A stretch of DNA of 64,000 bases from an uncultured Dehalococcoidia bacterium. GTDB lineage: Bacteria > Chloroflexota > Dehalococcoidia > Lucifugimonadales > UBA3495. The notes under the pieces were generated by a model. The model made no database searches. It was not told where the DNA came from and worked only from the letters and a program-made list of their open reading frames with translations. Within the stretch, counting starts at the first letter, position 1, and every line of letters begins with the position of its first letter. The translations under genes were made by a program, and so were the position numbers. The DNA lies in assembly GCA_951812535.1 (NCBI GenBank), contig CATOSK010000007.1, positions 248,001 through 312,000 on the forward strand. The letters run 5' to 3'. Shown here one piece after another: positions 45,653 through 54,196 of this stretch.

Positions 45653-45853
45653 TCACAAGGACATGAAGACGGCCACAAAGCAAATGGCCGCGACAAGCAC
45701 CACCCCCAGCAGAAGCAATACATCGCCCGTGGTTAACGTTCTCCGGCCTCTCCCACTTTGTCCCTGGTTGTTGATTGCGTCCTGTTCAGCTTGCCGGGAC
45801 CTTTCATGCATGAGGTGTTCGTCAGGATTATGGGGTGTTGGAGGTGTGAACAT
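45653..45853 (-). CDS. Small single-pass membrane protein
   Basis: A 66-residue protein with a hydrophilic N-terminus and one C-terminal membrane helix (GDVLLLLGVVLVAAICFVAVFM). GGAG sits 7 nt before the ATG. The tail-anchored layout and its position between two SDR genes give no specific function. Confidence 0.55.
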   Translation of the reverse strand: MFTPPTPHNPDEHLMHERSRQAEQDAINNQGQSGRGRRTLTTGDVLLLLGVVLVAAICFVAVFMSL

Positions 45854-45907
45854 TTGTCATCTCCGTCCCGGACGGATTGTCCGAGCAAGGATTCGCATGG
45901 ACTGTTG

Positions 45908-46108
45908 TTACATGTAGGTGTAGCGGATGACCTCAGCCTGGAACTGTCCCATCTTGCGGCGGGGCCGTCCTGCCGGGGTCCGGATTGCGGAGGCGCCGTC
46001 CAGGGTTGTTCTTCCAGAGCAGTTCCGATTATTCCTGAACCACCGAAACAGGGAAACACCTGACGTTAACAAAGCGGCGGCGACCGACACTCCCAAGAGG
46101 ACTTCCAC
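45908..46108 (-). CDS. Small hypothetical protein, coupled to SDR
   Basis: A 66-residue reading with GTG start at 46108, only 5 nt after the upstream SDR stop; the SDR's own terminal GAGGAG would serve as its ribosome binding site, suggesting translational coupling. Residues 3-22 are hydrophobic and may be a membrane anchor; the rest is basic. It could be spurious. Confidence 0.4.
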   Translation of the reverse strand: MEVLLGVSVAAALLTSGVSLFRWFRNNRNCSGRTTLDGASAIRTPAGRPRRKMGQFQAEVIRYTYM

Positions 46109-46113
46109 TCCGC

Positions 46114-46941
46114 TTACTCCTCACCGGTCAGGTGGGGGAACATGGCCAGGGGAGTGGCGGCCAGTAATCCGGCGTCGACGGGCAGGGTGACGCCGGAAAC
46201 CCAGCGGGCCTCGTCGGAGGCGAGGAACAGGGCGGCGTAGGCGACATCCCAGGCGGTGCCTTCGATTCCGAGAGGGCCGGCCCGACGGCGAAGATTGAGC
46301 TGCTCTTCCGAAGCGTGGCGGGCCACCATGGGGGAGCGGACGTGACCGGGGGCGATACAGTTGACCCGGACCTTGTCCCTTCCGTAGTGGACGGCCATGG
46401 AGTTGCTGAGGCCGATGATGCCGCCCTTGGAAGCGGCGTAGGGGTGGCTGGCGCCGAAGCTGCCGGCGCGGAGGCCGACGATGGAGGACAGGTTGACGAT
46501 GGACCCGCCGCCAGCTTCGACCATCCGGGGTATGGCGTGCCTGCTGGTGAGCATGACGCTCTTGAGGTTGACATCAATGACGGTGTCCCAGAAGTCCTCG
46601 TCGACGTCGGTGACCCGGCCGGGACCGCTGATGCCGACGTTGTTGATGAGGACGTTGATCTGGCCGAATTGAGAAACGGCAGCCTCGGCCATGTCGCGGC
46701 AGTCGTCGTTGCTGGTGACGTCTCCCAGGAACACGGAGGCCTCGCCGCCCTCCTCGCGGATGGTGGCAAGGGTGACGTCGGCGTTGGCCTGGTCGCGGTC
46801 GACTAAGAGGACGCGGGCGCCCTGGCGGGCGAAGAGGATGGAAGTGGCCTGTCCGATGCCGACGAAGTCGCCGCTGCCGGTGGCGCCGGCTCCGGTGACG
46901 ATGGCTACCTTGCCGCTCAACCTTCCGGGCTGGTTCTGCAT
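46114..46941 (-). CDS. SDR family oxidoreductase with extended cofactor loop
   Basis: A 275-residue SDR. The glycine-rich loop reads TGAGATGSGDFVGIG (16-30), several residues longer than the standard TGxxxGIG. NNVG replaces NNAG. Catalytic Ser152/153, Tyr168 and Lys172 are intact, and VDRDQ after strand 2 favours NAD. The C-terminal PVDAGLLA is typical of 3-ketoacyl reductase-like members. It precedes a tiny coupled frame. The substrate is unknown. Confidence 0.9.
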   Translation of the reverse strand: MQNQPGRLSGKVAIVTGAGATGSGDFVGIGQATSILFARQGARVLLVDRDQANADVTLATIREEGGEASVFLGDVTSNDDCRDMAEAAVSQFGQINVLINNVGISGPGRVTDVDEDFWDTVIDVNLKSVMLTSRHAIPRMVEAGGGSIVNLSSIVGLRAGSFGASHPYAASKGGIIGLSNSMAVHYGRDKVRVNCIAPGHVRSPMVARHASEEQLNLRRRAGPLGIEGTAWDVAYAALFLASDEARWVSGVTLPVDAGLLAATPLAMFPHLTGEE

Positions 46942-47033
46942 TTCGTCATTCCTTCAGTTGAAAATTCGTCGGGCCGGGCACCGGGCGAATTGGTTGGGCC
47001 AGTGTGGGGGAGACGCGACGGCGGGCCAATTCG

Positions 47034-47300
47034 TCACTCTACGCGCTGGAAGTAGATGCGCCGGACGACTTCCTCCAACTGGTTGTTGATGAAGTCCTCG
47101 TCGGGTTCGACTTCCATGGACCAGTTGAGGTAGGGATTGGAGGGGTGGGAGAAGATGAGGACGAAGGTGTCGTAGGCATCGCCGCCGTCATTGGGGGTGA
47201 TGGAAGTCTCCTCCACCTCCACCTCAAGCTCGGCGTCCAGGTCGGGGATGAACTGCTCGACCCTCGCCTTGGCCTGATGGTACCAGCGGTAGGTGCTCAT
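47034..47300 (-). CDS. Hypothetical acidic protein, 88 residues
   Basis: Not recognised. The protein is strongly acidic (DLDAELEVEVEETSITPNDGGDAYDTFVLIFSHPSNP) with an alternating strand-like pattern and a short helical tail. It starts with ATG at 47300 and ends 92 bp before the SDR gene, on the same strand, so co-expression is possible. Confidence 0.55.
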   Translation of the reverse strand: MSTYRWYHQAKARVEQFIPDLDAELEVEVEETSITPNDGGDAYDTFVLIFSHPSNPYLNWSMEVEPDEDFINNQLEEVVRRIYFQRVE

Positions 47301-47597
47301 GCTTTGCTGTCCTTGCGGGCCGGGATGGATATACCGCCGGAACGGGGAACCCCCGCCTGCGCGGGGCGAAGGTTACCGGTGGAGCATACCATAAACGCCG
47401 CAGGCCGCGGCGGAGACCTGGGAGCCATCCGGGCAGGGAAAGAACCCATCGAAAGAAACCCTCGCGAGAAACCTTCGAAAGAAACTCGGCTTGACATAGG
47501 GATATAATGCCGGTTGTTCAAAAACGCTCAGTGGCTGGGGCCCCTGTTGTTACGTCCGCCTCTTTACGGGCCCAAGTCAGGTAACCCCGCCTGCAGC

Positions 47598-49064
47598 ATG
47601 CCCCTGGCGAGCGCCTGCGAGGGAAAGGGGCGGGGCCAAGCTTGTCCAAGAGGCGCTGGCCGCTGGAGTGCTCCGCGTCAGGGCGTCTCCGGCCGGCGAT
47701 CCTGGAATAAATCCCACCCAGAACCCACCCAGAACCGGGAGGCACGGCAAACGTCTACACCTGAACCTCGCAGCACGGGACCCACTTCCACCGAGAGTCA
47801 GCCTGCCACGACTCCGCGCAGGCCTCGGCCAAGACGGGGAGCGCGGCTACAGACCTTCACATCCCTGCGCCACCGGGACTTTTTGCTGCTGTGGCTGAGC
47901 AACCTGTGCAACGCCTCGGCGGTGTGGTTCCAGATGATCACCATTCCCTGGGTGGTGTGGGAGATTTCGGAGTCGCCCTTCATGGTGGGAATCGCGTCGG
48001 GGATGCGCTCGATACCGTTCCTGGTGGTGGGGCCGTGGGCGGGGGTCATCGCCGACCGGATTGACCGCCGGAAGATGGTGCTGGTCTTCCAGAGCACCAT
48101 TGCGGTGGTGGTGCTGGCATTCGCCGTCGCGGTCCATGCCGGGCACGTGGTGGGAGCGCTGGGCGTGTTTTACGCCCTGGTCTTCTCGGCGATCACCGGG
48201 ATATTGCACTCCTTCATCCAACCGGTGCGGCAGGCAATGGTGGCCAACACGGTGCCCCGGGAGGACCTGTGGAACGCGATTGCCCTGAACTCCATCTCGG
48301 GGAACGTGGCGCGGGTGGTCGGTCCCGGGCTGGGCGGGGTGCTAATTGCCTGGGTGGGCCCGGCAGTGAACTTCTACATTGAGGGCGTGTTCTACATCCT
48401 CATGGTGGCGGCAGTGGTGCCGATAGCATTGCCGTACCGAGAGGAGACGACGGCCAGCCACTCCTCAATGTGGGCCAACCTGAAACAGGGATTCGGGTAT
48501 GTTGTAACGGAGCAGAGGGTGTTGCGGCTGCTGCTGGTGGCCTGCATCTCGGACATCCTGATTGCCCCCATCATCCACATTATGCCGGTGATTTCGGCCC
48601 TGGTGCTGGGGCGGGGTTCGGAGGTGTACGGATTCCTGGTGCTGGCGACGGGGATCGGGGGGATCATCGCAACGATGGCGTTCGCATCGCTGGGGGGGTC
48701 ATTCCGGAAGGGTTCCTACGGACTGCTGGCGCTGGTGTTCCTGTCGGGAAGCGCGATATTGCTGGGAGCGTCGACGTGGCTGTGGGTGTCGCTGGCGGCG
48801 ATGTTCGGGTTCGGGTTTTTCCGGCTGGTGTTCAAGATAAACAACAACACGCTGCTGCAGAGCACAGTCCCCGACGCGCTGCGGGGACGGGTCATGTCCA
48901 TCTATCATCTGGACCACGGTATTACGCCGCTGGCGAGCATGACGCTGGGGCTGTTCGCGGAGTTCTGGCCGGCCAACCTGGTGGTGCTGGGGGTCGGAAT
49001 CCTGGCCCTCGTGCTGACGATCTACGCCTATCTGGCCTTCGCCGATGTGAGGAGAATGACGTAA
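47598..49064 (+). CDS. MFS transporter 3 (MFS_3 / EntS-like exporter)
   Basis: A major facilitator of the MFS_3 drug/siderophore exporter group. Helix 1 begins at FLLLWLSNLCNASAVWFQMITIPWVVWEI, and ADRIDRRKMVLV is the loop 2-3 signature. VRQAMVANTVPREDLWNAIALNS, KINNNTLLQSTVPDALRGRVMSIYHLD and about twelve helices follow. The first 75 residues before helix 1 are Pro/Arg/Ser-rich and have no good ribosome binding site, so the true start is uncertain; a TTG at 47514 and this ATG are both in frame. Confidence 0.8.
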   Translation: MPLASACEGKGRGQACPRGAGRWSAPRQGVSGRRSWNKSHPEPTQNREARQTSTPEPRSTGPTSTESQPATTPRRPRPRRGARLQTFTSLRHRDFLLLWLSNLCNASAVWFQMITIPWVVWEISESPFMVGIASGMRSIPFLVVGPWAGVIADRIDRRKMVLVFQSTIAVVVLAFAVAVHAGHVVGALGVFYALVFSAITGILHSFIQPVRQAMVANTVPREDLWNAIALNSISGNVARVVGPGLGGVLIAWVGPAVNFYIEGVFYILMVAAVVPIALPYREETTASHSSMWANLKQGFGYVVTEQRVLRLLLVACISDILIAPIIHIMPVISALVLGRGSEVYGFLVLATGIGGIIATMAFASLGGSFRKGSYGLLALVFLSGSAILLGASTWLWVSLAAMFGFGFFRLVFKINNNTLLQSTVPDALRGRVMSIYHLDHGITPLASMTLGLFAEFWPANLVVLGVGILALVLTIYAYLAFADVRRMT

Positions 49065-49200
49065 GCGGGCGGGAAGTGGCAAAGGCCGGGAGACGGTGCT
49101 AAACTGGCCTCAATCGGGGCAGGGCCGAGAAACCACGAATCCGGCAGAATCAAGCCCCAGATATGGCCGGTTTGAAACCACCGGCGCAGAGGAGGAAGCG

Positions 49201-50295
49201 ATGGTCGATTTCAGAACAGCCACGGCATTGGAAGAATTCGGATTGTCGGTAGGGACTCCAGCAATCAAATCGGTGGGCTCGTTGGCCTTCGGGCCGGAAG
49301 GCATCCTGTTCGTGGGCGACAACGCCGGAGCCGCGATCTACGCCATTGATCCCGGCGACTCCGGGGAGTCGGGCGGAGCCGCTCCGGTGAACCTGGAAAA
49401 CCTGGATGCCTCGCTGGCGGCGTACCTGGGCTGCTCCAAGGAAGACGTCCAGATCAACGACATGGCGGTCCACCCCACATCGAACAGCGTCTATCTCTCC
49501 GTGATGCGGGGCAGCGGGGACGACGCGGTGCCGGTGATCGCCCGAGTGGACACCAGCGGAGAGATATCAGACGTAGCCTGGGAAGGCATTCCCTACTCCG
49601 AGACAGTGATCGAGGATGCGGCGGACCCGGACGACCCGAGGCTGGTTTCCCGGCAAAAGCTGCGGACGGTGACCGTCACAGATATGTCCTACGTGGACGG
49701 GCTGCTGATGGTGGCGGGGACTTCCAACGAAGAGTTCTCATCCACCCTGCGGCGGATTCCCTTCCCGTTCAACGGGGACAAGAAGTCCAACTCTCTGGAG
49801 ATATTCCACGTTTCCCATGGGCAGTACGAGACGGCGGCGCCGATCCGGGCATTCGTGCCCTACCAGGGAAACCGGAGCATCCTGGCAAGCTACACCTGCA
49901 CGCCGGTGGTGCAGTTCTCGCTGGAAGACTTCGAGGCGGACAAGCATGTCCACGGGAAGACGGTAGCGGAGCTGGGCGCCCACAACCGGCCGCTGGACCT
50001 GGTCTCGTTCGAGCACGACGGCGGGGAGTACCTGCTGGTGTGCAACGAACGGCACCCGCTGATCAAGATCAACTGCCGGGACATTGACGGGCAGGAGGCG
50101 CTGACCGTGCCGGACCGGGCCCTGGACAACAGCCCGGCCGATCCGGTAACCCCGCCCAACGGCGTTCCGCGGCAGTTGCTGCCCCATCCGGGGGTCAAGC
50201 GGATGGCACGGCTGAACGGCAGCGGTGTGCTGATGCTCCAGCAGGACGACGAGGGGAGCTCTCACCTGCACACCTACGCGGTCGCGGAGTTGTGA
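49201..50295 (+). CDS. Beta-propeller-like hypothetical protein
   Basis: A 364-residue protein with propeller-like repeats (VGSLAFGPEGILFVGDNAGAAIYAIDP, DMAVHPTSNSVYLSVMRG, VTDMSYVDGLLMVAGTSN, RPLDLVSFEHDGGEYLLVCNERHPLIKI). GAGGAAG lies 6 nt before the ATG. There is no signal peptide. Its stop overlaps the start of the next gene (GTGA), so the two are translationally coupled and probably function together. No enzymatic activity is evident. Confidence 0.75.
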   Translation: MVDFRTATALEEFGLSVGTPAIKSVGSLAFGPEGILFVGDNAGAAIYAIDPGDSGESGGAAPVNLENLDASLAAYLGCSKEDVQINDMAVHPTSNSVYLSVMRGSGDDAVPVIARVDTSGEISDVAWEGIPYSETVIEDAADPDDPRLVSRQKLRTVTVTDMSYVDGLLMVAGTSNEEFSSTLRRIPFPFNGDKKSNSLEIFHVSHGQYETAAPIRAFVPYQGNRSILASYTCTPVVQFSLEDFEADKHVHGKTVAELGAHNRPLDLVSFEHDGGEYLLVCNERHPLIKINCRDIDGQEALTVPDRALDNSPADPVTPPNGVPRQLLPHPGVKRMARLNGSGVLMLQQDDEGSSHLHTYAVAEL

Positions 50296-51380
50296 TCGAA
50301 ACCCGACAGTTGGCACTGGAGTGGTGCGACCGCTGCGGCCGCACCACCCTGATGATAACCGGCTGGACCGACGCCGATATTGAAGCGTTGCAGGGGCCGG
50401 ACGGAGGCAAGACGAGCCTCCGCCCGGCCCTTTTTCCGTCCCAAGTGCTGGAATCCCGGGGCGGGATAGAAGGCGTGCCAGCAGTTGCGGGGCGGTTCGA
50501 GGTAGAGGGGAAAGCGGTGTATTTCGTGCCGCGGTTCCCCTTCGTGGACGGGATGGAGTACTCGCTTGCCCTGTTCCGGGGGGCCCCGGAACAGCCGGAG
50601 AGGTGGAGGGTGAGGCGGCCGGCGAAGGAAGTGACCCCGACGGCGGGGGTGACGGCGATCTATCCGGACGTGGATGAGGTGCCGTTGAACCTATTGAAGA
50701 TTTACGTCCACTTTTCCGAGCCGATGAGCGAGGGATGGGGCGACCGGGCGGTGCGGGTATGCCGGGCAGAGGATGGGGAACCCCTGGAAGGGGTATTCCT
50801 GCCGATGGAGCCGGAGCTGTGGGACAGGGAGCGGCGAAGGTTGACGTTGCTGCTGGACCCGGGGCGGATCAAGCGTGGGCTGGCCCCCAACCTGGAGGCG
50901 GGCTACCCGCTGAACGAGGGAGTCCCGTTCCGGTTGTCGATTGATCCGAGCTTCCGAGACGCCAAGGGGAGGCCGCTGGTGGAAGGGGCGGAGCGGGTTT
51001 ACGGGGTGAGACCGGCCATCCGGGAGCGGATCAATCCGATGGGGTGGAAGGTGGGAGCGCCGCCGGCGGGGTCGGGGATCCCACTGCTGGTGGGGCTTGA
51101 GCGTCCGTTGGACCATGCGCTCCTGCAGCACAGCCTGTGGGTCAAGGGCCCGGACGGAGAGCCATTGGCGGGCGAGGCGGTCGCCGGTCCGGGGGAGAGC
51201 AGCTGGGTGTTCCGTCCGGCGGGGCCGTGGCAGGAGGGGAGCCATCAACTGATGGTGGAGCCGGTGCTGGAGGACCTGGCGGGGAATTCGCCGCTGCGGG
51301 TGTTCGACCGGGACATCACCGAAGAGGACGACCTGCCGGAGGTGGCAGGGCGGATAGGCGTTCCTTTCGAGTGCCGGTAA
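50292..51380 (+). CDS. Hypothetical Ig-like-domain protein coupled to propeller gene
   Basis: A 362-residue protein starting at a GTG that overlaps the upstream stop by 4 nt. The N-terminus carries a CDRCGRTTLM pair of cysteines. Residues 110-240 (PLNLLKIYVHFSEPMSEGWGDRAVRVCRAEDGEPLEGVFLPMEPELWDRERRRLTLLLDPGRIKRGL) look like a bacterial Ig-like fold, and a second similar unit may cover 250-345. No signal peptide is present. The pairing with a beta-propeller gene hints at a complex of unknown role. Confidence 0.7.
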   Translation: MIETRQLALEWCDRCGRTTLMITGWTDADIEALQGPDGGKTSLRPALFPSQVLESRGGIEGVPAVAGRFEVEGKAVYFVPRFPFVDGMEYSLALFRGAPEQPERWRVRRPAKEVTPTAGVTAIYPDVDEVPLNLLKIYVHFSEPMSEGWGDRAVRVCRAEDGEPLEGVFLPMEPELWDRERRRLTLLLDPGRIKRGLAPNLEAGYPLNEGVPFRLSIDPSFRDAKGRPLVEGAERVYGVRPAIRERINPMGWKVGAPPAGSGIPLLVGLERPLDHALLQHSLWVKGPDGEPLAGEAVAGPGESSWVFRPAGPWQEGSHQLMVEPVLEDLAGNSPLRVFDRDITEEDDLPEVAGRIGVPFECR

Positions 51381-51400
51381 TCCCGCAAGGTACCCGGAGG

Positions 51401-52777
51401 TTACAAGTCCTCGATGCGGGCCTCCGGGAGTTGCAGTTGAGTCATTACCGAACCCACATGCGTAGCTGATTCCACGTTCTTGAGCACAGCCGCCAATTCG
51501 GCGGCTTTTTCTTGTCCGGCACGGAGGCCGACGAGGTAGGAAAACTTGGCGTCGAGGTCTTCCTCGGTCATGGGACGGTAGTCGGTTTCCTTCGAGACGC
51601 TCTGGCCTTCGCGGGTGGTGATGGTTACCAGGGTGTGCCAGCGGAGGCGCGGGTCCACCCAGTCCTCCCGGGGATCGACGCGGATGCGCTGGCGCATCGC
51701 CCGCACTTCGGGCCCGGCACCGTGTTGTTCCTGGTGGGCTTCCTTGAACCCCATTCCGGGGTAGATGATGGCGATGGCGAGAGCGTCGCCGCAGTCGGCG
51801 GGGTGGCGCTGGCCGGTAAAGTAGCTGTTGATGTCGAAGGGACGCATTCCTATTTCTACGTCCTCGATGTCGGCGGCGGTGAGGCTGTGCTCTTCCATCA
51901 GCTCCCGGATGGCTTGGCGGGGGGCCTGGAGGCCCGCGCCGGTGCTGTTGCGCTTGAACATGAGGCCGAGGAAGTAGTAGTCATCCCCGAGGCCGTCGAC
52001 AAATTCCGGGCCGGGGTCCTCAATGCCGAGGTAGCTGTGGAAGAAACCGTTGGCCCCGTCGAAGATGTCGCGGGGTGTGTCGTATCCGGCCTTGGCCATG
52101 AGGGCGGCGGTGACGCCGTTCTGAGCGCCGATGCCGCCGCGGGTGAAGGACTTGGTCATGTGGCCGGTCTCCCGGTGCCAGGCGGTGATCCCGCCGGACA
52201 GGTGGGCGGCCAGGGTCAGGCAGGAATCCATCTCGTCCCTGGACAATCCGAGGACGACACCGGCGGCGACGGCTGCGCCCATGGTATTGCCCTCATCGAA
52301 GGGGCTGACGCTCCGGCCGGTCTCCCGCTGGACGCGGGCGGCGACGGAGTGGACCCGCTTGGAGACCTCGTATCCGAGGACGACGGCGCGAAGGGCCTGG
52401 TGACCGGAAGCGCCAGCGAGCTGTCCAGCGGTCATGGCTGCGCCAAGGCATCCGGCGAAAACGTGACTGCCCCGGGTGCTGAAGTCGTCGATGGGGTCAA
52501 CCTCATCGGCGTGGCCGAGGGTGCCGTTGACCAACGCAGCGCTGTGGACCGACGTGCGGCGGGGGAAGCCAATGACGGTGCAGTCATCGCCGCTGCCGGA
52601 GACGGTAACGAACTGGTTGAGGCGGTGGGCCACCGGGAGCATGGAGCAGGCCAGGATGCTGCCGAGACCGTCGTAGAGGGCGAGGCGGGCTTTCTCCCGC
52701 ACCGCCGCCGGGAGGTCGGAGTATCCGGTGGAGCTAATCCAGTCGACGAGGACGCCGGTGCGGGTCTGGGTAGCCAT
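51401..52777 (-). CDS. MmgE/PrpD family protein
   Basis: A 458-residue member of the MmgE/PrpD family, which includes 2-methylcitrate dehydratase, cis-aconitate decarboxylase-like enzymes and other lyases. Family features are LALYDGLGSILACSMLPVAHRL, VNGTLGHADEVDPIDDFSTRGSHVFAGCLGAA, FDEGNTMGAAVAAGVVLGLSRDEM and the central MTKSFTRGGIGAQNGVTAALMAKAGY. No other methylcitrate-cycle gene is present, so a different dehydration or isomerisation is likely. Confidence 0.88.
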   Translation of the reverse strand: MATQTRTGVLVDWISSTGYSDLPAAVREKARLALYDGLGSILACSMLPVAHRLNQFVTVSGSGDDCTVIGFPRRTSVHSAALVNGTLGHADEVDPIDDFSTRGSHVFAGCLGAAMTAGQLAGASGHQALRAVVLGYEVSKRVHSVAARVQRETGRSVSPFDEGNTMGAAVAAGVVLGLSRDEMDSCLTLAAHLSGGITAWHRETGHMTKSFTRGGIGAQNGVTAALMAKAGYDTPRDIFDGANGFFHSYLGIEDPGPEFVDGLGDDYYFLGLMFKRNSTGAGLQAPRQAIRELMEEHSLTAADIEDVEIGMRPFDINSYFTGQRHPADCGDALAIAIIYPGMGFKEAHQEQHGAGPEVRAMRQRIRVDPREDWVDPRLRWHTLVTITTREGQSVSKETDYRPMTEEDLDAKFSYLVGLRAGQEKAAELAAVLKNVESATHVGSVMTQLQLPEARIEDL

Positions 52778-52848
52778 ATCTTCCTCTCCGTGCTGACTTG
52801 GGGATGGCCAGGAAGGCCATCCCCTTCAGGGCAGCTGGCCAGGGTGGG

Positions 52849-53895
52849 TTATGGGGTGATGAGGACCCACATGGGCCGGGCGCCGACGTCGTAGACCTGC
52901 CCGGGGGTGAGCTCCCCGGTATCGCCGTTGAGCTGGTAGGAGGCCAGGCGGCCAGACTCGGAGCCGGCGGCGTAGACAAACTTTCCCTGGGGGTCGAGGC
53001 TGAAGGCGCTGGGGACCTGCTCGGTGGGGGCGCGGCCCGCCGGGGTGAGGCGGCCGGCAGAGTCAACGGTGAAGCTGGCGATGGAGTTGTGGCCCCGGTT
53101 GGGGACGAGGAGCAGCTTTCCGTCGGCGGTGATCTGGATCATGGAGCAGGTGTTGCGGACGTCCGTGCCATCGGGGAGAGAGCTGACGGTCTGGATGGCG
53201 GAAAGGGCGCCCGAGTCCGAGTCCATGGCGTAGCCAGTGACGCTGCTGCCCTGCTCGTCGGAGAAGTAGGCGATGTCCAGGGTCGGGTGGAAGCAGTAGT
53301 GGCGGGGGCCGAGGAACTCAGACAACTCGAGGATGGCGGGATCGTTGGGGGTGAGCCTGCCGGTATCCTGGTCGAACCGGAACTGGTAGATGACGTTGGG
53401 GCCGAGGGCATCACCGGGAGGGTTCATGACGTTGTCGGCGATGCGGGCGATGTGGGGGACGAAGGCGAAGCGGTTGGAGCGGTCCACGAGGATGGAGTGA
53501 GCGCCGTTGTCGGTGGTTATCCACTCGATGGGCGGCTCCACGGCCGCACCGTCATCGCCGATGGCATGAACTCCGACGCGAGCACCCTGATAGTGGGAGG
53601 ACAGGAGGAAGCGGCCGCGCCGGTCGGTGGACAGGTAGGTGGGAGACTCCTGCAGGGGGATGGTGGACAGGAGGGACAGGGAGCCGTCCGAAGAATCGAC
53701 GCTGAAGGTGGATAGCTGGTTGCTGTTGCGGTGTCCGACGTAGAGGCGGTTGCGGTCGGGGTTGAGGGCAAGGGCCGAAGGGCCGCCGGATATGGGGACC
53801 TCTCCCCTGGGCTGGAGCGCGCCGGTATCCTGGTCCATGTCCATGATGAGGATCTTGTCGTCGTCCTGGAGGGCTATGTACATGTTGTAGGCCAC
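52849..53895 (-). CDS. Lactonase-family seven-bladed propeller (YbhE/Pgl-like)
   Basis: A 348-residue propeller of the lactonase group (6-phosphogluconolactonase YbhE-like, carboxy-cis,cis-muconate cyclase). Characteristic parts are GGPSALALNPDRNRLYVGHRNSNQLSTFSVD, ESPTYLSTDRRGRFLLSSHYQGARVGVHAI, GAHSILVDRSNRFAFVPHI, ELSEFLGPRHYCFHPTLDIAYFSDEQGSSVTGY and VPSAFSLDPQGKFVYAAGSESGRLASY. GTG 53895 is preferred because AGGAGGTG lies 5 nt upstream. Three leader elements and a -10 box lie just upstream, so it is probably regulated through the leader. Confidence 0.88.
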   Translation of the reverse strand: MAYNMYIALQDDDKILIMDMDQDTGALQPRGEVPISGGPSALALNPDRNRLYVGHRNSNQLSTFSVDSSDGSLSLLSTIPLQESPTYLSTDRRGRFLLSSHYQGARVGVHAIGDDGAAVEPPIEWITTDNGAHSILVDRSNRFAFVPHIARIADNVMNPPGDALGPNVIYQFRFDQDTGRLTPNDPAILELSEFLGPRHYCFHPTLDIAYFSDEQGSSVTGYAMDSDSGALSAIQTVSSLPDGTDVRNTCSMIQITADGKLLLVPNRGHNSIASFTVDSAGRLTPAGRAPTEQVPSAFSLDPQGKFVYAAGSESGRLASYQLNGDTGELTPGQVYDVGARPMWVLITP

Positions 53896-53922
53896 GGGGA
53901 CACCTCCTTCTAAAGGTCTAAA

Positions 53923-54105
53923 GGTCGCCACCTTTCGCCGCCAATCAAGGTAACTTGTCCAAGGCGACGGGTGGCTCCGTCTAAGGGTCGCCACCTTTCG
54001 CCGCCAATCAAGGTAACTTGTCCAAGGCGACGGGTGGCTCCGTCTAAGGGTCGCCACCTTTCGCCGCCAATCAAGGTAACTTGTCCAAGGCGACGGGTGG
54101 CTCCG
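53923..54105 (-). repeat. Three tandem leader elements, 63-bp period
   Basis: Copies start at 53923, 53986 and 54049 and are essentially identical. On the minus strand each has outer arms GCCACC/GGTGGC, inner arms CGTCGCC/GGCGGCG (one U-G pair) and the 20-nt loop TTGGACAAGTTACCTTGATT, with AAA between inner and outer 3' arms. The gene-proximal copy ends 28 nt before the lactonase start; CTTTAGA and AGGAGG lie in between. Confidence 0.9.
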
Positions 54106-54124
54106 CAGTTTGACTGGATGGGCG

Positions 54125-54130
54125 CATTAT
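54125..54130 (-). promoter_or_regulatory. -10 box of lactonase-family gene
   Basis: On the minus strand a perfect TATAAT lies 20 nt before the first leader copy. No good -35 is seen at 16-18 nt. The start site would be near 54118, placing all three elements in the transcript. Confidence 0.5.
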
Positions 54131-54196
54131 ACGCCGAAAGGGGATGGAGGAAGGAGCGGGTATACTCGGGTGGCACGGCAAGGACGGTGAGGGAAG

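Noticed and set aside
47491-47508. TTGACA and TATAAT promoter pair upstream of MFS transporter 3
   Set aside because: The two hexamers are only 6 nt apart, so they cannot act as one promoter; no good -35 exists for the TATAAT.
47630-47665. Further leader element copy with GGCCAAGCTTGTCCAAG
   Set aside because: Only about 10 bases match the loop, the nested arms are absent and the orientation is opposite to the downstream gene.
53896-54057. N-terminal extension of the lactonase-family gene through the 63-bp repeats
   Set aside because: The extension is only translated repeat; a GTG with a strong AGGAGGTG lies downstream at the conserved N-terminus.
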